From JBCBTJ01 sp964597685 (lineage in GTDB: Bacteria; Pseudomonadota; Alphaproteobacteria; Caulobacterales; Hyphomonadaceae), in contig CAZQZC010000069.1 of assembly GCA_964597685.1 (NCBI GenBank), positions 1-13,896 on the forward strand: DNA of 13,896 nt, in the 5' to 3' direction. The notes under the pieces were generated by a model that made no database searches, was not told the DNA's origin, and saw only the letters and a program-made list of their open reading frames with translations. Below, one piece after another: positions 1 to 7,168 of the stretch (positions are counted from its first letter, which is position 1; the number at the start of each line of letters is the position of its first letter). The position numbers were made by a program, and so were the translations under genes.

Positions 1-1
1 G

Positions 2-1096
2 CTCGCTGAGCGCTCTTCTCCGGACAATGGATACAATGCGCAGGTCGGCATTGGCTTCTATTCGGATTATGGTCTTCGGTTTGATGGAACGTTCGGCTTC
101 CGGGAAGACAATTCCCTGGACGTGACGACTGACACCAACGGCGTTCCAGCCACAATTGCGATTCCGGACAGCGGCAACATCACCACGTTCCCGATCGTTC
201 CAGATGGCGACGTGAACATCTGGGACTTGATGTTCAACGCCTACTACGACATCCCGCTGACTCAGCGTATCAAGCCTTATGTGGGGGCGGGCGTCGGCCT
301 TGCGCGCGTCAGCGCAGGCGTGTCCAACCTCTCGCAGGTCGTCACCCCCACCGATGGCGGTCCCGCTGAAGGTCCGGTCGCGATCAACGGTTTCAGCGAT
401 TCTGACTTTGCGTTTGCTTATCAGGGTTTGGCTGGCGTCGGCTTCGATATCACGGACACGCTGACGGCGAGCCTCGGCTATCGCTGGTTCAACGTCGACA
501 ATCTGAATTTCACAGGTGTGAACACCGAGTTCGACGGCGACTATCAGGACCACACGATCCAGTTCGGTCTGCGGATGAGCTTCGGCTCGGCGTCGGCTCC
601 GCCCCCGCCGCCGCCACCTCCGCCGCCCCCGCCGCCGCCCCCGCCTCCGCCGCCACCCCCGCCGCCGCCTCCGCCTCCGCCGCCACCTCCGCCTGAGGTT
701 GTCGACGTGGCCCCGGCCGCGGCCTGCAACACGGTCAGCCAGCAATTCGTCGTGTACTTCGAGTGGGACAGCTCGGACCTCACCAGCCAGGCTGCCGCAG
801 TTATCGATCAGGCGGTCGCCAATGTGCGCGAGCGTCAAGATTGCTCCGTGGGCGCGGTGACGATCGAAGGGCACACGGACACGTCCGGCGGCTCGGCGTA
901 CAACCAACGCCTCTCGGCGCGCCGTGCGGCGCTCGTGCGCAACGCCCTGTCGACGCGCGGTGTTGACGACGTTCTGATGTCGACCCAGGCCAAAGGCGAA
1001 AACGAGCTCGCCAAGGCGACCCGCGACGGTGTTCGCGAGCCGCTGAACCGGCGCTCGGAAGTCGTCCTCACGGTGACGAGCGGCGCAAGCAGCTAA
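2..1096 (+). CDS. OmpA-family outer-membrane protein with poly-proline linker (5' partial)
   Basis: The reading frame is open from base 2 to the TAA at 1094-1096, so the true start lies upstream of the window; the GTG at 122 falls mid-domain and is not the start. The visible 364 residues fall into three parts. Codons 1-199 look like an eight-strand, OmpA/OprF-like beta-barrel, with alternating aromatic strands such as YVGAGVGLARV and LGYRWFNVDN. Codons 200-231 are 32 consecutive prolines. Codons ~245-362 form an OmpA-C (OmpA/MotB) domain, with FEWDSSDL, EGHTDTSGG, NQRLSARRAALV and REPLNRRSEV. By family knowledge the barrel sits in the outer membrane and the C-terminal domain binds peptidoglycan, tethering the two layers; the proline run would be a stiff periplasmic spacer. 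An intrinsic terminator follows 27 bp after the stop. Family is confident; the exact subfamily is not. Confidence 0.93.
   Translation, partial: LAERSSPDNGYNAQVGIGFYSDYGLRFDGTFGFREDNSLDVTTDTNGVPATIAIPDSGNITTFPIVPDGDVNIWDLMFNAYYDIPLTQRIKPYVGAGVGLARVSAGVSNLSQVVTPTDGGPAEGPVAINGFSDSDFAFAYQGLAGVGFDITDTLTASLGYRWFNVDNLNFTGVNTEFDGDYQDHTIQFGLRMSFGSASAPPPPPPPPPPPPPPPPPPPPPPPPPPPPPPPPEVVDVAPAAACNTVSQQFVVYFEWDSSDLTSQAAAVIDQAVANVRERQDCSVGAVTIEGHTDTSGGSAYNQRLSARRAALVRNALSTRGVDDVLMSTQAKGENELAKATRDGVREPLNRRSEVVLTVTSGASS
599..694 (+). repeat. Proline-codon repeat (32 Pro codons), imperfect minisatellite
   Basis: Ninety-six bases made only of CCN codons, mixing CCG, CCC, CCT and CCA. The block CCGCCTCCGCCGCCACC occurs twice within it (around 650 and 672), which suggests growth by slippage or unequal recombination. 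The complementary strand reads as poly-glycine, giving a spurious antisense ORF. Confidence 0.9.
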
Positions 1097-1122
1097 GCTC
1101 GACGTCGATACGACAGATAAAG

Positions 1123-1151
1123 CGGCCCGGCGGTTTTGCCGGGCCGTTTTT
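1123..1151 (+). terminator. Rho-independent terminator of the OmpA-family gene
   Basis: A perfect 9-bp GC-rich stem (CGGCCCGGC at 1123-1131 with GCCGGGCCG at 1138-1146) closes a 6-nt loop GGTTTT and is followed at once by TTTTT (1147-1151). It separates the OmpA gene from the PLP-enzyme gene. Confidence 0.92.
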
Positions 1152-1183
1152 GTTTGGCCCCGCTTGATTTTGCAGGCGGCGCA

Positions 1184-1217
1184 GCGCCCTATCGACGCGC
1201 ACCAATAGGGAGGGCGC
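1184..1217 (+). promoter_or_regulatory. Inverted repeats overlapping the Shine-Dalgarno site of the PLP enzyme
   Basis: The ribosome-binding site GGGAGGG (1208-1214) lies 7 nt before the ATG at 1222. The upstream segment 1184-1192 can pair with it in two mutually exclusive ways: CCCTAT (1187-1192) with ATAGGG (1205-1210), or GCGCCCT (1184-1190) with AGGGCGC (1211-1217). Either pairing would cover much of the SD sequence. It could be a translation-control hairpin, an operator for a DNA-binding regulator, or chance in GC-rich DNA. A weak promoter-like pair (TTGATT at 1164, CCCTAT at 1187, 17-bp spacing) overlaps it. Confidence 0.4.
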
Positions 1218-1221
1218 GGCC

Positions 1222-2511
1222 ATGGCGAAACCGGAAAAAGCTTATCGCAAGCGAGAGATCGACGGGCGGCGTTTGAGCCCGGACTCCCTGGTCATGGGCT
1301 ATGGTTACGACCCGCGCCTGTCTGAGGGCGCGATCAAACCGCCGATCTTTCAGACCTCGACCTTCGTGTTCCACTCGGCCGCCGAAGGGGAGGCGTTGTT
1401 TCGGGCGCTCGCGGGCAAGCGCGAGGCTGGCGACCCCGAGGAAGCCAATCTCATCTACACCCGGTTCAACAATCCCAACATGGAGGTCCTCGAAGACCGC
1501 CTCACGCTGTATGACGGCGGTGCGGACGCGCTGGTTTTCTCATCCGGCATGGGCGCCATCACAACGGCGCTGCTTGCGTGCGCGTCTCCGGGCTCGACCA
1601 TCCTGCATTCCAGCCCGCTCTATGGCGCCTCGGAAGTGTTTATCCGGACGATGATGCCGGAATTTGGAGTGAAGTCCTTCGAATTCGACGCCCGCGCCGA
1701 GGAAGACGAGATCCGACGCGTGGCTGAAGCGGCGGCCGAAGCCGGCCCCTTGAGCGTGATCTACACGGAATCCCCAGCCAATCCCACGAACGCCCTGGTC
1801 GACATCGCCGCCTGCGCGCGGGTGCGAGATGCGATCGCCGCGGCGACGGGCGGGCGCGCCGTCTTGATGTGCGACAATACGATGATGGGCCCCGTCGGCC
1901 ATGCGCCGATCGAAGCCGGCGCCGATCTCGTTCTGTATTCGCTCACCAAATATATCGGCGGCCATTCCGACCTCATCGCGGGCGCGGCCATTGGCGACGA
2001 GGCGACGATCACGAAAATCCGACGCATGCGGAACTTCCTCGGCGCCACGCTCGACAGCCACACGTGTTGGCTGGTCGCACGCTCCTTGGAAACCGTCGGC
2101 CTGCGCATGGCGCGGGCGTTCGAAAACGCGAAGGTCTGCGCCCAGTTTCTGCGCGCCCATCCGAAGGTCGAAAATGTCCGGTTCCTCGATTTCCTCGAGG
2201 AGGGCGACCCCCAGCGTGCGATCTACGACGCCCAATGCAAGGGCGCGGGGTCGACCTTCGCGTTCGATGTGAAGGGCGGCAAGGACGCGGCGTTTCGCAT
2301 GCTGGACGCGTTGCAATTGATCAAGCTCGCCGTCAGTCTGGGCGGCACGGAGAGCTTGATCTGCCATCCGGGCTCCACCACCCATTCCGGCGTTCCGGCC
2401 GATATTCGCGCCCGCATCGGCTTCACCGACGGCCTGGTGCGGTTCTCGGTGGGCATCGAAGATCCGGAAGACCTGGTGGCCGACCTCGGGCAGGCTTTGG
2501 AGGCGGTTTAG
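1222..2511 (+). CDS. Cys/Met metabolism PLP-dependent enzyme (cystathionine gamma-synthase / methionine gamma-lyase-like)
   Basis: A 429-residue fold-type I PLP enzyme of the Cys/Met metabolism family, cytosolic, normally a homotetramer. Visible motifs are YTRFNNP (79-85, phosphate-binding Tyr and Arg from the neighbouring subunit), SSGMGA (107-112), YTESPANPTN (181-190), DNT (Asp218, pyridine nitrogen) and SLTKYIGGHSD with Lys243 as the Schiff-base lysine; the C-terminal half has SLGGTESLICHPGSTTHS. The ATG at 1222 has a strong SD 7 nt upstream. Family members include cystathionine gamma-synthase, beta/gamma-lyases, O-acetylhomoserine sulfhydrylase and methionine gamma-lyase, which cannot be told apart reliably by eye. 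The residue after LYG (134-136, LYGA) is Ala where characterised methionine gamma-lyases carry Cys, which argues against a classical one. An N-terminal extension of about 20 residues and an insert before YTRFNNP make it a little longer than the usual ~400. The gene converges on the DUF481 gene with a 13-bp gap. Confidence 0.9.
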   Translation: MAKPEKAYRKREIDGRRLSPDSLVMGYGYDPRLSEGAIKPPIFQTSTFVFHSAAEGEALFRALAGKREAGDPEEANLIYTRFNNPNMEVLEDRLTLYDGGADALVFSSGMGAITTALLACASPGSTILHSSPLYGASEVFIRTMMPEFGVKSFEFDARAEEDEIRRVAEAAAEAGPLSVIYTESPANPTNALVDIAACARVRDAIAAATGGRAVLMCDNTMMGPVGHAPIEAGADLVLYSLTKYIGGHSDLIAGAAIGDEATITKIRRMRNFLGATLDSHTCWLVARSLETVGLRMARAFENAKVCAQFLRAHPKVENVRFLDFLEEGDPQRAIYDAQCKGAGSTFAFDVKGGKDAAFRMLDALQLIKLAVSLGGTESLICHPGSTTHSGVPADIRARIGFTDGLVRFSVGIEDPEDLVADLGQALEAV

Positions 2512-2533
2512 GGCGGGATCCGCTCTAGCCGCC
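2502..2533. terminator. Possible bidirectional terminator hairpin between convergent genes
   Basis: A long imperfect stem: outer arms GGCGG (2502-2506) and CCGCC (2529-2533), inner arms AGGGCGG (2510-2516) and CCGCTCT (2520-2526) with one G-T wobble, around a GAT loop. Both stop codons (TAG at 2509-2511; CTA for the opposite strand at 2525-2527) lie in opposite arms. No T-tract is present, so termination strength is uncertain. Confidence 0.45.
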
Positions 2534-3289
2534 GAACCCATAGACCAGCGAAAAGCGGGTGATCGTGTCAGTGTTTTCAAAGCCGTCCGGCGGATTTGTG
2601 TCGTGACGGACTTCAAACGAGACCCGCGCCGACAGCGAATTCGTGAGGGTTGAGCTGAAGGACGCGATATTCTGGAGCTGCGTCGTTTCCGTCGTCCAAA
2701 CGGCGTTTGAGCTATTCCTGAACGAGACGTTTTCGTTGAACTCGTAAGAAAAATCCGACGCTCCGCGCGCGCTTGGCAAGATTTCGGTCTCTCCGGCGAT
2801 CAAGACAGAGCCGTCGTCCGCCAGCGTGTCGGCGCGTTCGTCGACACGGACGCCCGGGCCGCCTTCGAACGACCACGAGGCTTTCTCTCCCTTGAAGATG
2901 TCGAATCCGAGACCGGAGCCGAAGAAAAAGCGCTGCTCAAAACCGGAAAACGCGTCGTTCTCGTAAGTCGTGCGGGCGAAGACGAAGAGCCTCGCGCTCA
3001 CCTCGAGCTCGCCCTGCGCCGAGACGAAGTAGCGCTCGCGGGTCGCAGCGCCGTCTGTCTCGCCATAATCCGCGCTTGCGTCGAAATCTGCAGCCCAGCG
3101 GCCCCAGTCTCGGTTGAGATCCAATTGGACGCCAGCGTCAAACGTATCCGTGTTGCCGGTGGTGACGCCCGCGCTGACTGCCCCTTCGCCGGTCCATCCC
3201 GTATCGGCGCCGGCTTCGGTCTCGGCGTCCTGTGCGGCCGCAATTGGCGTGGCGGCGAAGAGCGACATCGCCGCAAATCTAACACTCAT
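2525..3289 (-). CDS. DUF481 family outer-membrane protein (YdiY-like)
   Basis: 254 residues starting with a short signal peptide (MSVRFAAMSLFAATPIAAA, cleavage likely after Ala19), so it is exported. The mature part starts with WTGEGAVSAGVTTGNTDTFDAG, the hallmark of DUF481 proteins (a trans-membrane strand then TGN-D). Strands of alternating polar and hydrophobic residues then continue to the end (e.g. WSFEGGPGVRV, VSFEVRHDT, ITRFSLVYGFGG). The family is predicted to form an outer-membrane barrel; some members are described as salt-induced, but the function is not settled. It ends in Gly-Gly instead of the usual terminal Phe of barrel proteins, which is slightly odd. The ATG at 3287-3289 is the only reasonable start because an in-frame TAA lies four codons upstream. 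It is divergent from the ast operon. Confidence 0.85.
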   Translation of the reverse strand: MSVRFAAMSLFAATPIAAAQDAETEAGADTGWTGEGAVSAGVTTGNTDTFDAGVQLDLNRDWGRWAADFDASADYGETDGAATRERYFVSAQGELEVSARLFVFARTTYENDAFSGFEQRFFFGSGLGFDIFKGEKASWSFEGGPGVRVDERADTLADDGSVLIAGETEILPSARGASDFSYEFNENVSFRNSSNAVWTTETTQLQNIASFSSTLTNSLSARVSFEVRHDTNPPDGFENTDTITRFSLVYGFGG

Positions 3290-3361
3290 GTCCCTGATCC
3301 CTTATGCCTCCGGCGATTTCCGTAGCCCCATTCGCGAGATTTGATCCACCGTCTACATGCA

Positions 3362-3414
3362 GGGCGAGCTGGGATTTCGACCCCTTCGACCTCCGCGGGT
3401 CTTGAAGCTCGCCC
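3362..3414 (+). promoter_or_regulatory. Branched inverted repeat in the leader of the ast operon
   Basis: Perfect 9-bp arms GGGCGAGCT (3362-3370) and AGCTCGCCC (3406-3414) enclose 35 nt. Inside are GGG (3371-3373) facing CCC (3381-3383) across a 7-nt loop, and GACC (3388-3391) facing GGTC (3398-3401). An alternative pairing is GACCC (3379-3383) with GGGTC (3397-3401). TTCGACC is also repeated directly (3376-3382 and 3385-3391). The structure ends 22 bp before the ATG of the M20 gene. It may be a structured mRNA leader, a regulator binding site, or a REP-like intergenic palindrome. The rest of the 147-bp divergent intergenic gap shows no convincing promoter by eye. Confidence 0.45.
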
Positions 3415-3436
3415 GCCTTCGTGGAACTCGTGGTGC

Positions 3437-4693
3437 ATGACCGACATCTCTTCTTTGACGGCTGAGGACGAGGCGGCGCGCGAGCGTCTGTCCGACCGCG
3501 CAAGCGACATGATCGATAGGACTGTGGCCTGGTCGCGGCGGAACACGGGCAGCTGGAACGCCGAAGGCTTGAAGGCCTTCGCGCCCGATTTGGCGGATGC
3601 ATGTTCAGCGCTTGAGGCGGAGGTTGAGCTCCAGCCGGCCAAACCGTTCGACGTGGTGCAGAAATCGGGCGAGGTTGAGACGATTGAGACGGGTCCCATC
3701 CTGCGCGTCGTCGCCCGGCCCGCTGCGCCGGTCCAGGTTGTGATGAGCGGCCATTACGACACGGTCTTTCCGCCGGGCACGTTCACGGACGTCACCGATC
3801 TCGGCGGCGGTCGCTTGAACGGTCCGGGCCTCGCGGACATGAAGGGCGGCCTTGTCGTGATGCTGGAGGCGCTAAGGGCGTTCGAGGCGGGATCGCTTAA
3901 GGACCGCCTCGGCTATCAGATTGTGGTGACGCCCGACGAAGAGATCGGCAATTTCGCAAGCGCTGGGGCGCTGACGGAGGCGGCGACCTCCGGCGCGCTT
4001 GTTGGCATGACCTATGAGCCGAGCATGGAGACGGGCGCCATGTCCGGCGGGCGCAAGGGCTCGGCTGTTTATGACGTCGTCTTGCGCGGGCGCGCCGCCC
4101 ACGCCGGACGCGAACACGCCGCCGGACGCAGCGCCATCGCCGCGGCTGCAGACCTTGTGACGGGCCTGGAGGCGTTGAACGGTCGGCGCGAGGGCGTCAC
4201 GGTTAATGTCGGGGCCATCGACGGCGGCGGCGCGGTGAACATCGTCCCTGACCTCGCCATCGTCCGTTTCGGCGCGCGCGCGCCCGACGCCGCAGCCGCG
4301 CAATGGACAGACGGCGAAATTCGCAGCCTGGTCGGGCGAGCTGCGGCTCGAGACGGGATCTCCGGCCATCTCCATGGCGGGTTCTACCGTCCGCCGAAGC
4401 CGCGGAACTCCGCCCAGCAGGCCCTGTTCGACGCGGTGGCCGGAACCGGCCGCGCCCTCGGTTTGTCGCTCGAATTCGTGGACACGGGCGGCGTGTGCGA
4501 GGGCAACAACATCTTCGCGGCCGGCGTGCCGAACGTCGACACGTTGGGCGTGCGCGGCGGGCGGATCCACTCGTCGGAGGAATTCGTCGAGACCGACAGT
4601 TTCGTCGAACGGGCGTCTCTCTCGGCCTTGCTTCTCAACCGCTTCGCCGACGGGCGCATCGATGCGAAGGCGATCAAGGCAATGATGCCATGA
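3437..4693 (+). CDS. M20-family metallohydrolase, candidate succinyl-amino-acid desuccinylase
   Basis: 418 residues of the M20 peptidase/deacylase family (ArgE, DapE, carboxypeptidase G2). All di-zinc residues are visible: GHYDT (His106, Asp108), DMKGG (bridging Asp134), TPDEEIG (catalytic Glu168 and metal Glu169), YEPSMETG (Glu194) and GGRIHSSEE (His378). His222 in GRAAHAGREHAAG lies in the dimerisation/lid domain and is the usual substrate-contact His. I chose the ATG at 3437 (MTDISSLT); a TTG start at 3341 would add 32 residues unlike the family and cover the leader hairpin. The SD is weak (GGAA). Its stop overlaps the astA start as ATGA. The operon lacks AstE here, and M20 enzymes remove succinyl or acetyl groups from amino acids, so cleavage of N-succinylglutamate is the leading inference. 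A di- or tripeptidase or deacetylase role is not excluded. Confidence 0.88.
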   Translation: MTDISSLTAEDEAARERLSDRASDMIDRTVAWSRRNTGSWNAEGLKAFAPDLADACSALEAEVELQPAKPFDVVQKSGEVETIETGPILRVVARPAAPVQVVMSGHYDTVFPPGTFTDVTDLGGGRLNGPGLADMKGGLVVMLEALRAFEAGSLKDRLGYQIVVTPDEEIGNFASAGALTEAATSGALVGMTYEPSMETGAMSGGRKGSAVYDVVLRGRAAHAGREHAAGRSAIAAAADLVTGLEALNGRREGVTVNVGAIDGGGAVNIVPDLAIVRFGARAPDAAAAQWTDGEIRSLVGRAAARDGISGHLHGGFYRPPKPRNSAQQALFDAVAGTGRALGLSLEFVDTGGVCEGNNIFAAGVPNVDTLGVRGGRIHSSEEFVETDSFVERASLSALLLNRFADGRIDAKAIKAMMP

Positions 4694-5712
4694 GCCGTTT
4701 GGTCATGCGCGCGTCGCGGTCTTCGGATCTCGATGCGCTCATGGAGCTTGCGAACTTGTCCGGCGCCGGCTTCACCAGCCTGCCGGTTGACGAGCAACGC
4801 CTGACCGAACGGCTCGCAAAGTCTGAGAAGGCCTTCGCCGGCGACCTCGACCATCCCCAATACGGCAAGTATCTCCTGATGATGGAGGATTCCGACACGG
4901 GCGAGGTGGTCGGCTGCTCGGCGGTCAAGTCGGGTATCGGGGTCGACCGGCCCTACTTCAATTACCGCATCATCACGCTCGCCCAAGCGAGCAATGCGGC
5001 CGACCGGCGTTTCGACATGGACGCCTTGGTGCTCACCAATGAAGTTGCCGGCGCGACTGAGGTCGGCACGCTGTTCGTTAAGAAGGAGCGCCGGGGCGGC
5101 GGGTCCGGCCGCCTGGCCGCGCAATCGCGGTATCTCCTCATGGCCATGGCGCCGGAGCGGTTCAGCGACCGGGTCGTGTCCGAGCTTCGCGGCGTAGTGA
5201 GCCCCGACGGCGTGTCGCCGTTTTGGGAGCATCTTGGCCGCCTGTTCTTCCAAATGGGGTTTCAAGAGGCCGACCACCTGTCGGCCGTGTCCGACAATCA
5301 ATTCATCCTCGACCTGATGCCGCGCCACCCGATCTATGTCGACATGCTGCCGTCCGAGGCGCGCGAAGTGATCGGCCGCGTCCACGCCGACGGGGTCGGC
5401 GCGCTCAAACTCCTCGAATGGGAGGGGTTCCGGTTTGAGCGCCTCATCGACATTTTCGACGGAGGACCGCAGGTCGAGGCGCAGCGCGACCGCATCCGGA
5501 CAATTCGCGACAGCCGCGTCGTGACTTTGGAGGCGGGCGAGGTTGAGGACGGGGCCCAGGGTTTGGTGGCGACCGGCGGTGTCGACGGGTTCCGCGCGGC
5601 CTTGTGTGTGGCGCGCCACATCGGGGACGATCGTTGGGCGGTCGATGCGGCGGTTTTAGACGCGCTTCAGGCGAAACCAGGCGCCGCTGCGCGCCTTTGG
5701 ACGAGGACATGA
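4690..5712 (+). CDS. astA: Arginine N-succinyltransferase
   Basis: 340 residues, the normal AstA length. The enzyme transfers succinyl from succinyl-CoA to the alpha-amino group of arginine, the first step of the AST pathway, in the cytosol. Family blocks are in order: GAGFTSLPVDE (25-35), YFNYRI (89-94), the GNAT-type loop RRGGGSGRL (134-142), SELRG (164-168), SPFWEHLGRLFFQM (176-189), ADHLS (194-198), MPRHPIYVDMLP (210-221), EGFRFERLIDIFDGGP (245-260). The ATG at 4690 overlaps the preceding stop by 4 nt (ATGA) and its own stop overlaps the astD start, so it is translationally coupled on both sides. Only one astA-type gene is present; some bacteria carry a paired AruF/AruG form. Confidence 0.96.
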   Translation: MSRLVMRASRSSDLDALMELANLSGAGFTSLPVDEQRLTERLAKSEKAFAGDLDHPQYGKYLLMMEDSDTGEVVGCSAVKSGIGVDRPYFNYRIITLAQASNAADRRFDMDALVLTNEVAGATEVGTLFVKKERRGGGSGRLAAQSRYLLMAMAPERFSDRVVSELRGVVSPDGVSPFWEHLGRLFFQMGFQEADHLSAVSDNQFILDLMPRHPIYVDMLPSEAREVIGRVHADGVGALKLLEWEGFRFERLIDIFDGGPQVEAQRDRIRTIRDSRVVTLEAGEVEDGAQGLVATGGVDGFRAALCVARHIGDDRWAVDAAVLDALQAKPGAAARLWTRT

Positions 5713-7157
5713 TGGGACGGGACGTTTACGTAAACGGGACTTGGTCAGCCGGCGGCGGGGAGGCGTTCGAGAGCGTCGACCCGGCGAGCGGCGAGGTGTC
5801 CTGGTCCGGCGCCGCCGCCGACGACAGCCAAGTGGCTGCGGCCGTCGCCGCCGCGCGGGCCGCGTTTCCCGCCTGGGCGCGCCGGCCGCAGGCTGAGCGC
5901 ACCGCGATCCTCGAAGCCTATGCCGACGCCTTGAAGGCGCGGGCCGACGAGATCGCCGAAACGATCAGCCGCGACATGGGCAAGGCGCTTTGGGATTCCA
6001 CAGGCGAGGCCGCAGCCATGGCGGGAAAGATCGCCATCTCTATCCGGGCCCGGGCCGAACGGGCTGGCGACCGGACCGACGCAGCCGCCTTCGGAACCGC
6101 CGAACTGACCCACCGCCCCCATGGCGTGATGGCCGTATTCGGACCGTTCAACTTCCCGGGTCATTTGCCCAATGGCCACATCGTTCCAGCCTTGCTGGCC
6201 GGGAACACCTGTGTGTTCAAGCCCAGCGAACTCGCCCCCGCAGTCGCCCAGATCATTGTCGCGTGTTTTGAAGAAGCTGGACTTCCCGGCGGGTGTCTCA
6301 ATCTCGTCCACGGCGGCCGCGACACGGGCGCAGCGCTTCTGAATGCTGAGATCGACGGGCTTCTGTTCACGGGGTCCGCCAGGACGGGGACGTTCTTTCA
6401 CAAACATTTCGCCGGTCGGCCGGAGGTGATTTTGGCGCTGGAAATGGGCGGGAACAATCCGCTCATCATCTGGGACCCGGCCGATATCGACGCCGCCGCC
6501 GACATCGCGGCGCAATCGGCGTTCCTGACATCCGGGCAGCGCTGCTCCTGCGCCCGTCGGGTCATCCTGCCCCAGGGTGGTTTCGGGGATGCGGTCGCAG
6601 ACGCGATTGTGGCGCGCGCCGAAGGGATCAAGGTCGGCCCCTGGAACGAGGACGGCGTGTTCATGGGGCCGCTCGTCTCGACCGAGGCTGCGAAGGCCGC
6701 GCTCGAGTTTCAATCCATGCTGGCCGCGAAGGGCGGACGGGTCCTGAAGCCCGCCACCCGCGACGGAGCCTTCGTGACGCCTGGCGTGGTCGATGTGACC
6801 GGCGCCAACGACGTGCCCGACGAGGAGCTGTTCGGCCCCATTCTTCAGATCCGCCGGGTCGGCGCCTTTGACGATGCGCTGACCTGGGCGAATGCCACAC
6901 GCTACGGGCTCGCCGGCGGTTTGGTCAGCGACGACGACGCGTTGTGGGCGCGGGCGCGGATTGAGATGCGCGCGGGGATCCTGAACCGAAACCGGCCAAG
7001 TGCGGGCGCCTCCAGCGCCATGCCGTTCGGCGGGCCTGGTTTGTCCGGCAATCACCGCCCCAGCGCCTATTACGCCGCCGATTACGCGGCCTGGCCCCAG
7101 GCGAGCCAGATCGCGCCGAAGGCGGAGCGACTGTCGGCGCAAGGATTTCCGAAGTAG
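5709..7157 (+). CDS. astD: N-succinylglutamate 5-semialdehyde dehydrogenase
   Basis: 482 residues of the aldehyde dehydrogenase superfamily, close to the usual AstD length. It oxidises N-succinylglutamate semialdehyde to N-succinylglutamate with NAD+, the fourth AST step. Visible are the FGPFNFPGHLPNGHI block with Asn148, KPSELAP (171-177), LEMGGNNP with catalytic Glu245, SGQRCSCARR with nucleophile Cys279, EELFGPI, and the AstD-characteristic C-terminal run NRPSAGASSAMPFGG followed by SGNHRPSAYYAADY. Two adjacent ATGs (5709 and 5712) are possible starts. The GAGG at 5703-5706 sits closer to the ideal distance from the second, while the first gives an ATGA overlap with astA; the difference is one residue. 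Confidence 0.96.
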   Translation: MMGRDVYVNGTWSAGGGEAFESVDPASGEVSWSGAAADDSQVAAAVAAARAAFPAWARRPQAERTAILEAYADALKARADEIAETISRDMGKALWDSTGEAAAMAGKIAISIRARAERAGDRTDAAAFGTAELTHRPHGVMAVFGPFNFPGHLPNGHIVPALLAGNTCVFKPSELAPAVAQIIVACFEEAGLPGGCLNLVHGGRDTGAALLNAEIDGLLFTGSARTGTFFHKHFAGRPEVILALEMGGNNPLIIWDPADIDAAADIAAQSAFLTSGQRCSCARRVILPQGGFGDAVADAIVARAEGIKVGPWNEDGVFMGPLVSTEAAKAALEFQSMLAAKGGRVLKPATRDGAFVTPGVVDVTGANDVPDEELFGPILQIRRVGAFDDALTWANATRYGLAGGLVSDDDALWARARIEMRAGILNRNRPSAGASSAMPFGGPGLSGNHRPSAYYAADYAAWPQASQIAPKAERLSAQGFPK

Positions 7158-7168
7158 GGAGGCGAGCT

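Noticed and set aside
544..783. Minus-strand ORF rich in glycine
   Set aside because: It is the antisense reading of the proline tract in the OmpA-family gene and has no start context or other features.
1540..2616. Long minus-strand ORF (358 codons) opposite the PLP enzyme
   Set aside because: Antisense shadow of a clearly recognised gene in GC-rich DNA; translation has no family motifs.
3361..3414. tRNA-like look of the ast leader inverted repeat on the minus strand (GGGCGAG and CTCGCCC ends, GGGGTCGAAATCCC inside)
   Set aside because: Only about 53 nt long, the T-arm stem has three pairs, and there is no D-arm or anticodon arm; not a tRNA.
3341..3436. 32-residue N-terminal extension of the M20 protein from a TTG codon
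   Set aside because: TTG without an SD, residues unlike the family, and it would translate through the inverted repeat; the ATG at 3437 gives a normal length.
4384..5619. Long minus-strand ORF (411 codons) opposite the M20 gene and astA
   Set aside because: Covers parts of two genes with intact catalytic motifs on the plus strand; no recognisable protein.
5745..7142. Long minus-strand ORF (465 codons) opposite astD
   Set aside because: Almost exactly antisense to astD; no domain motifs.
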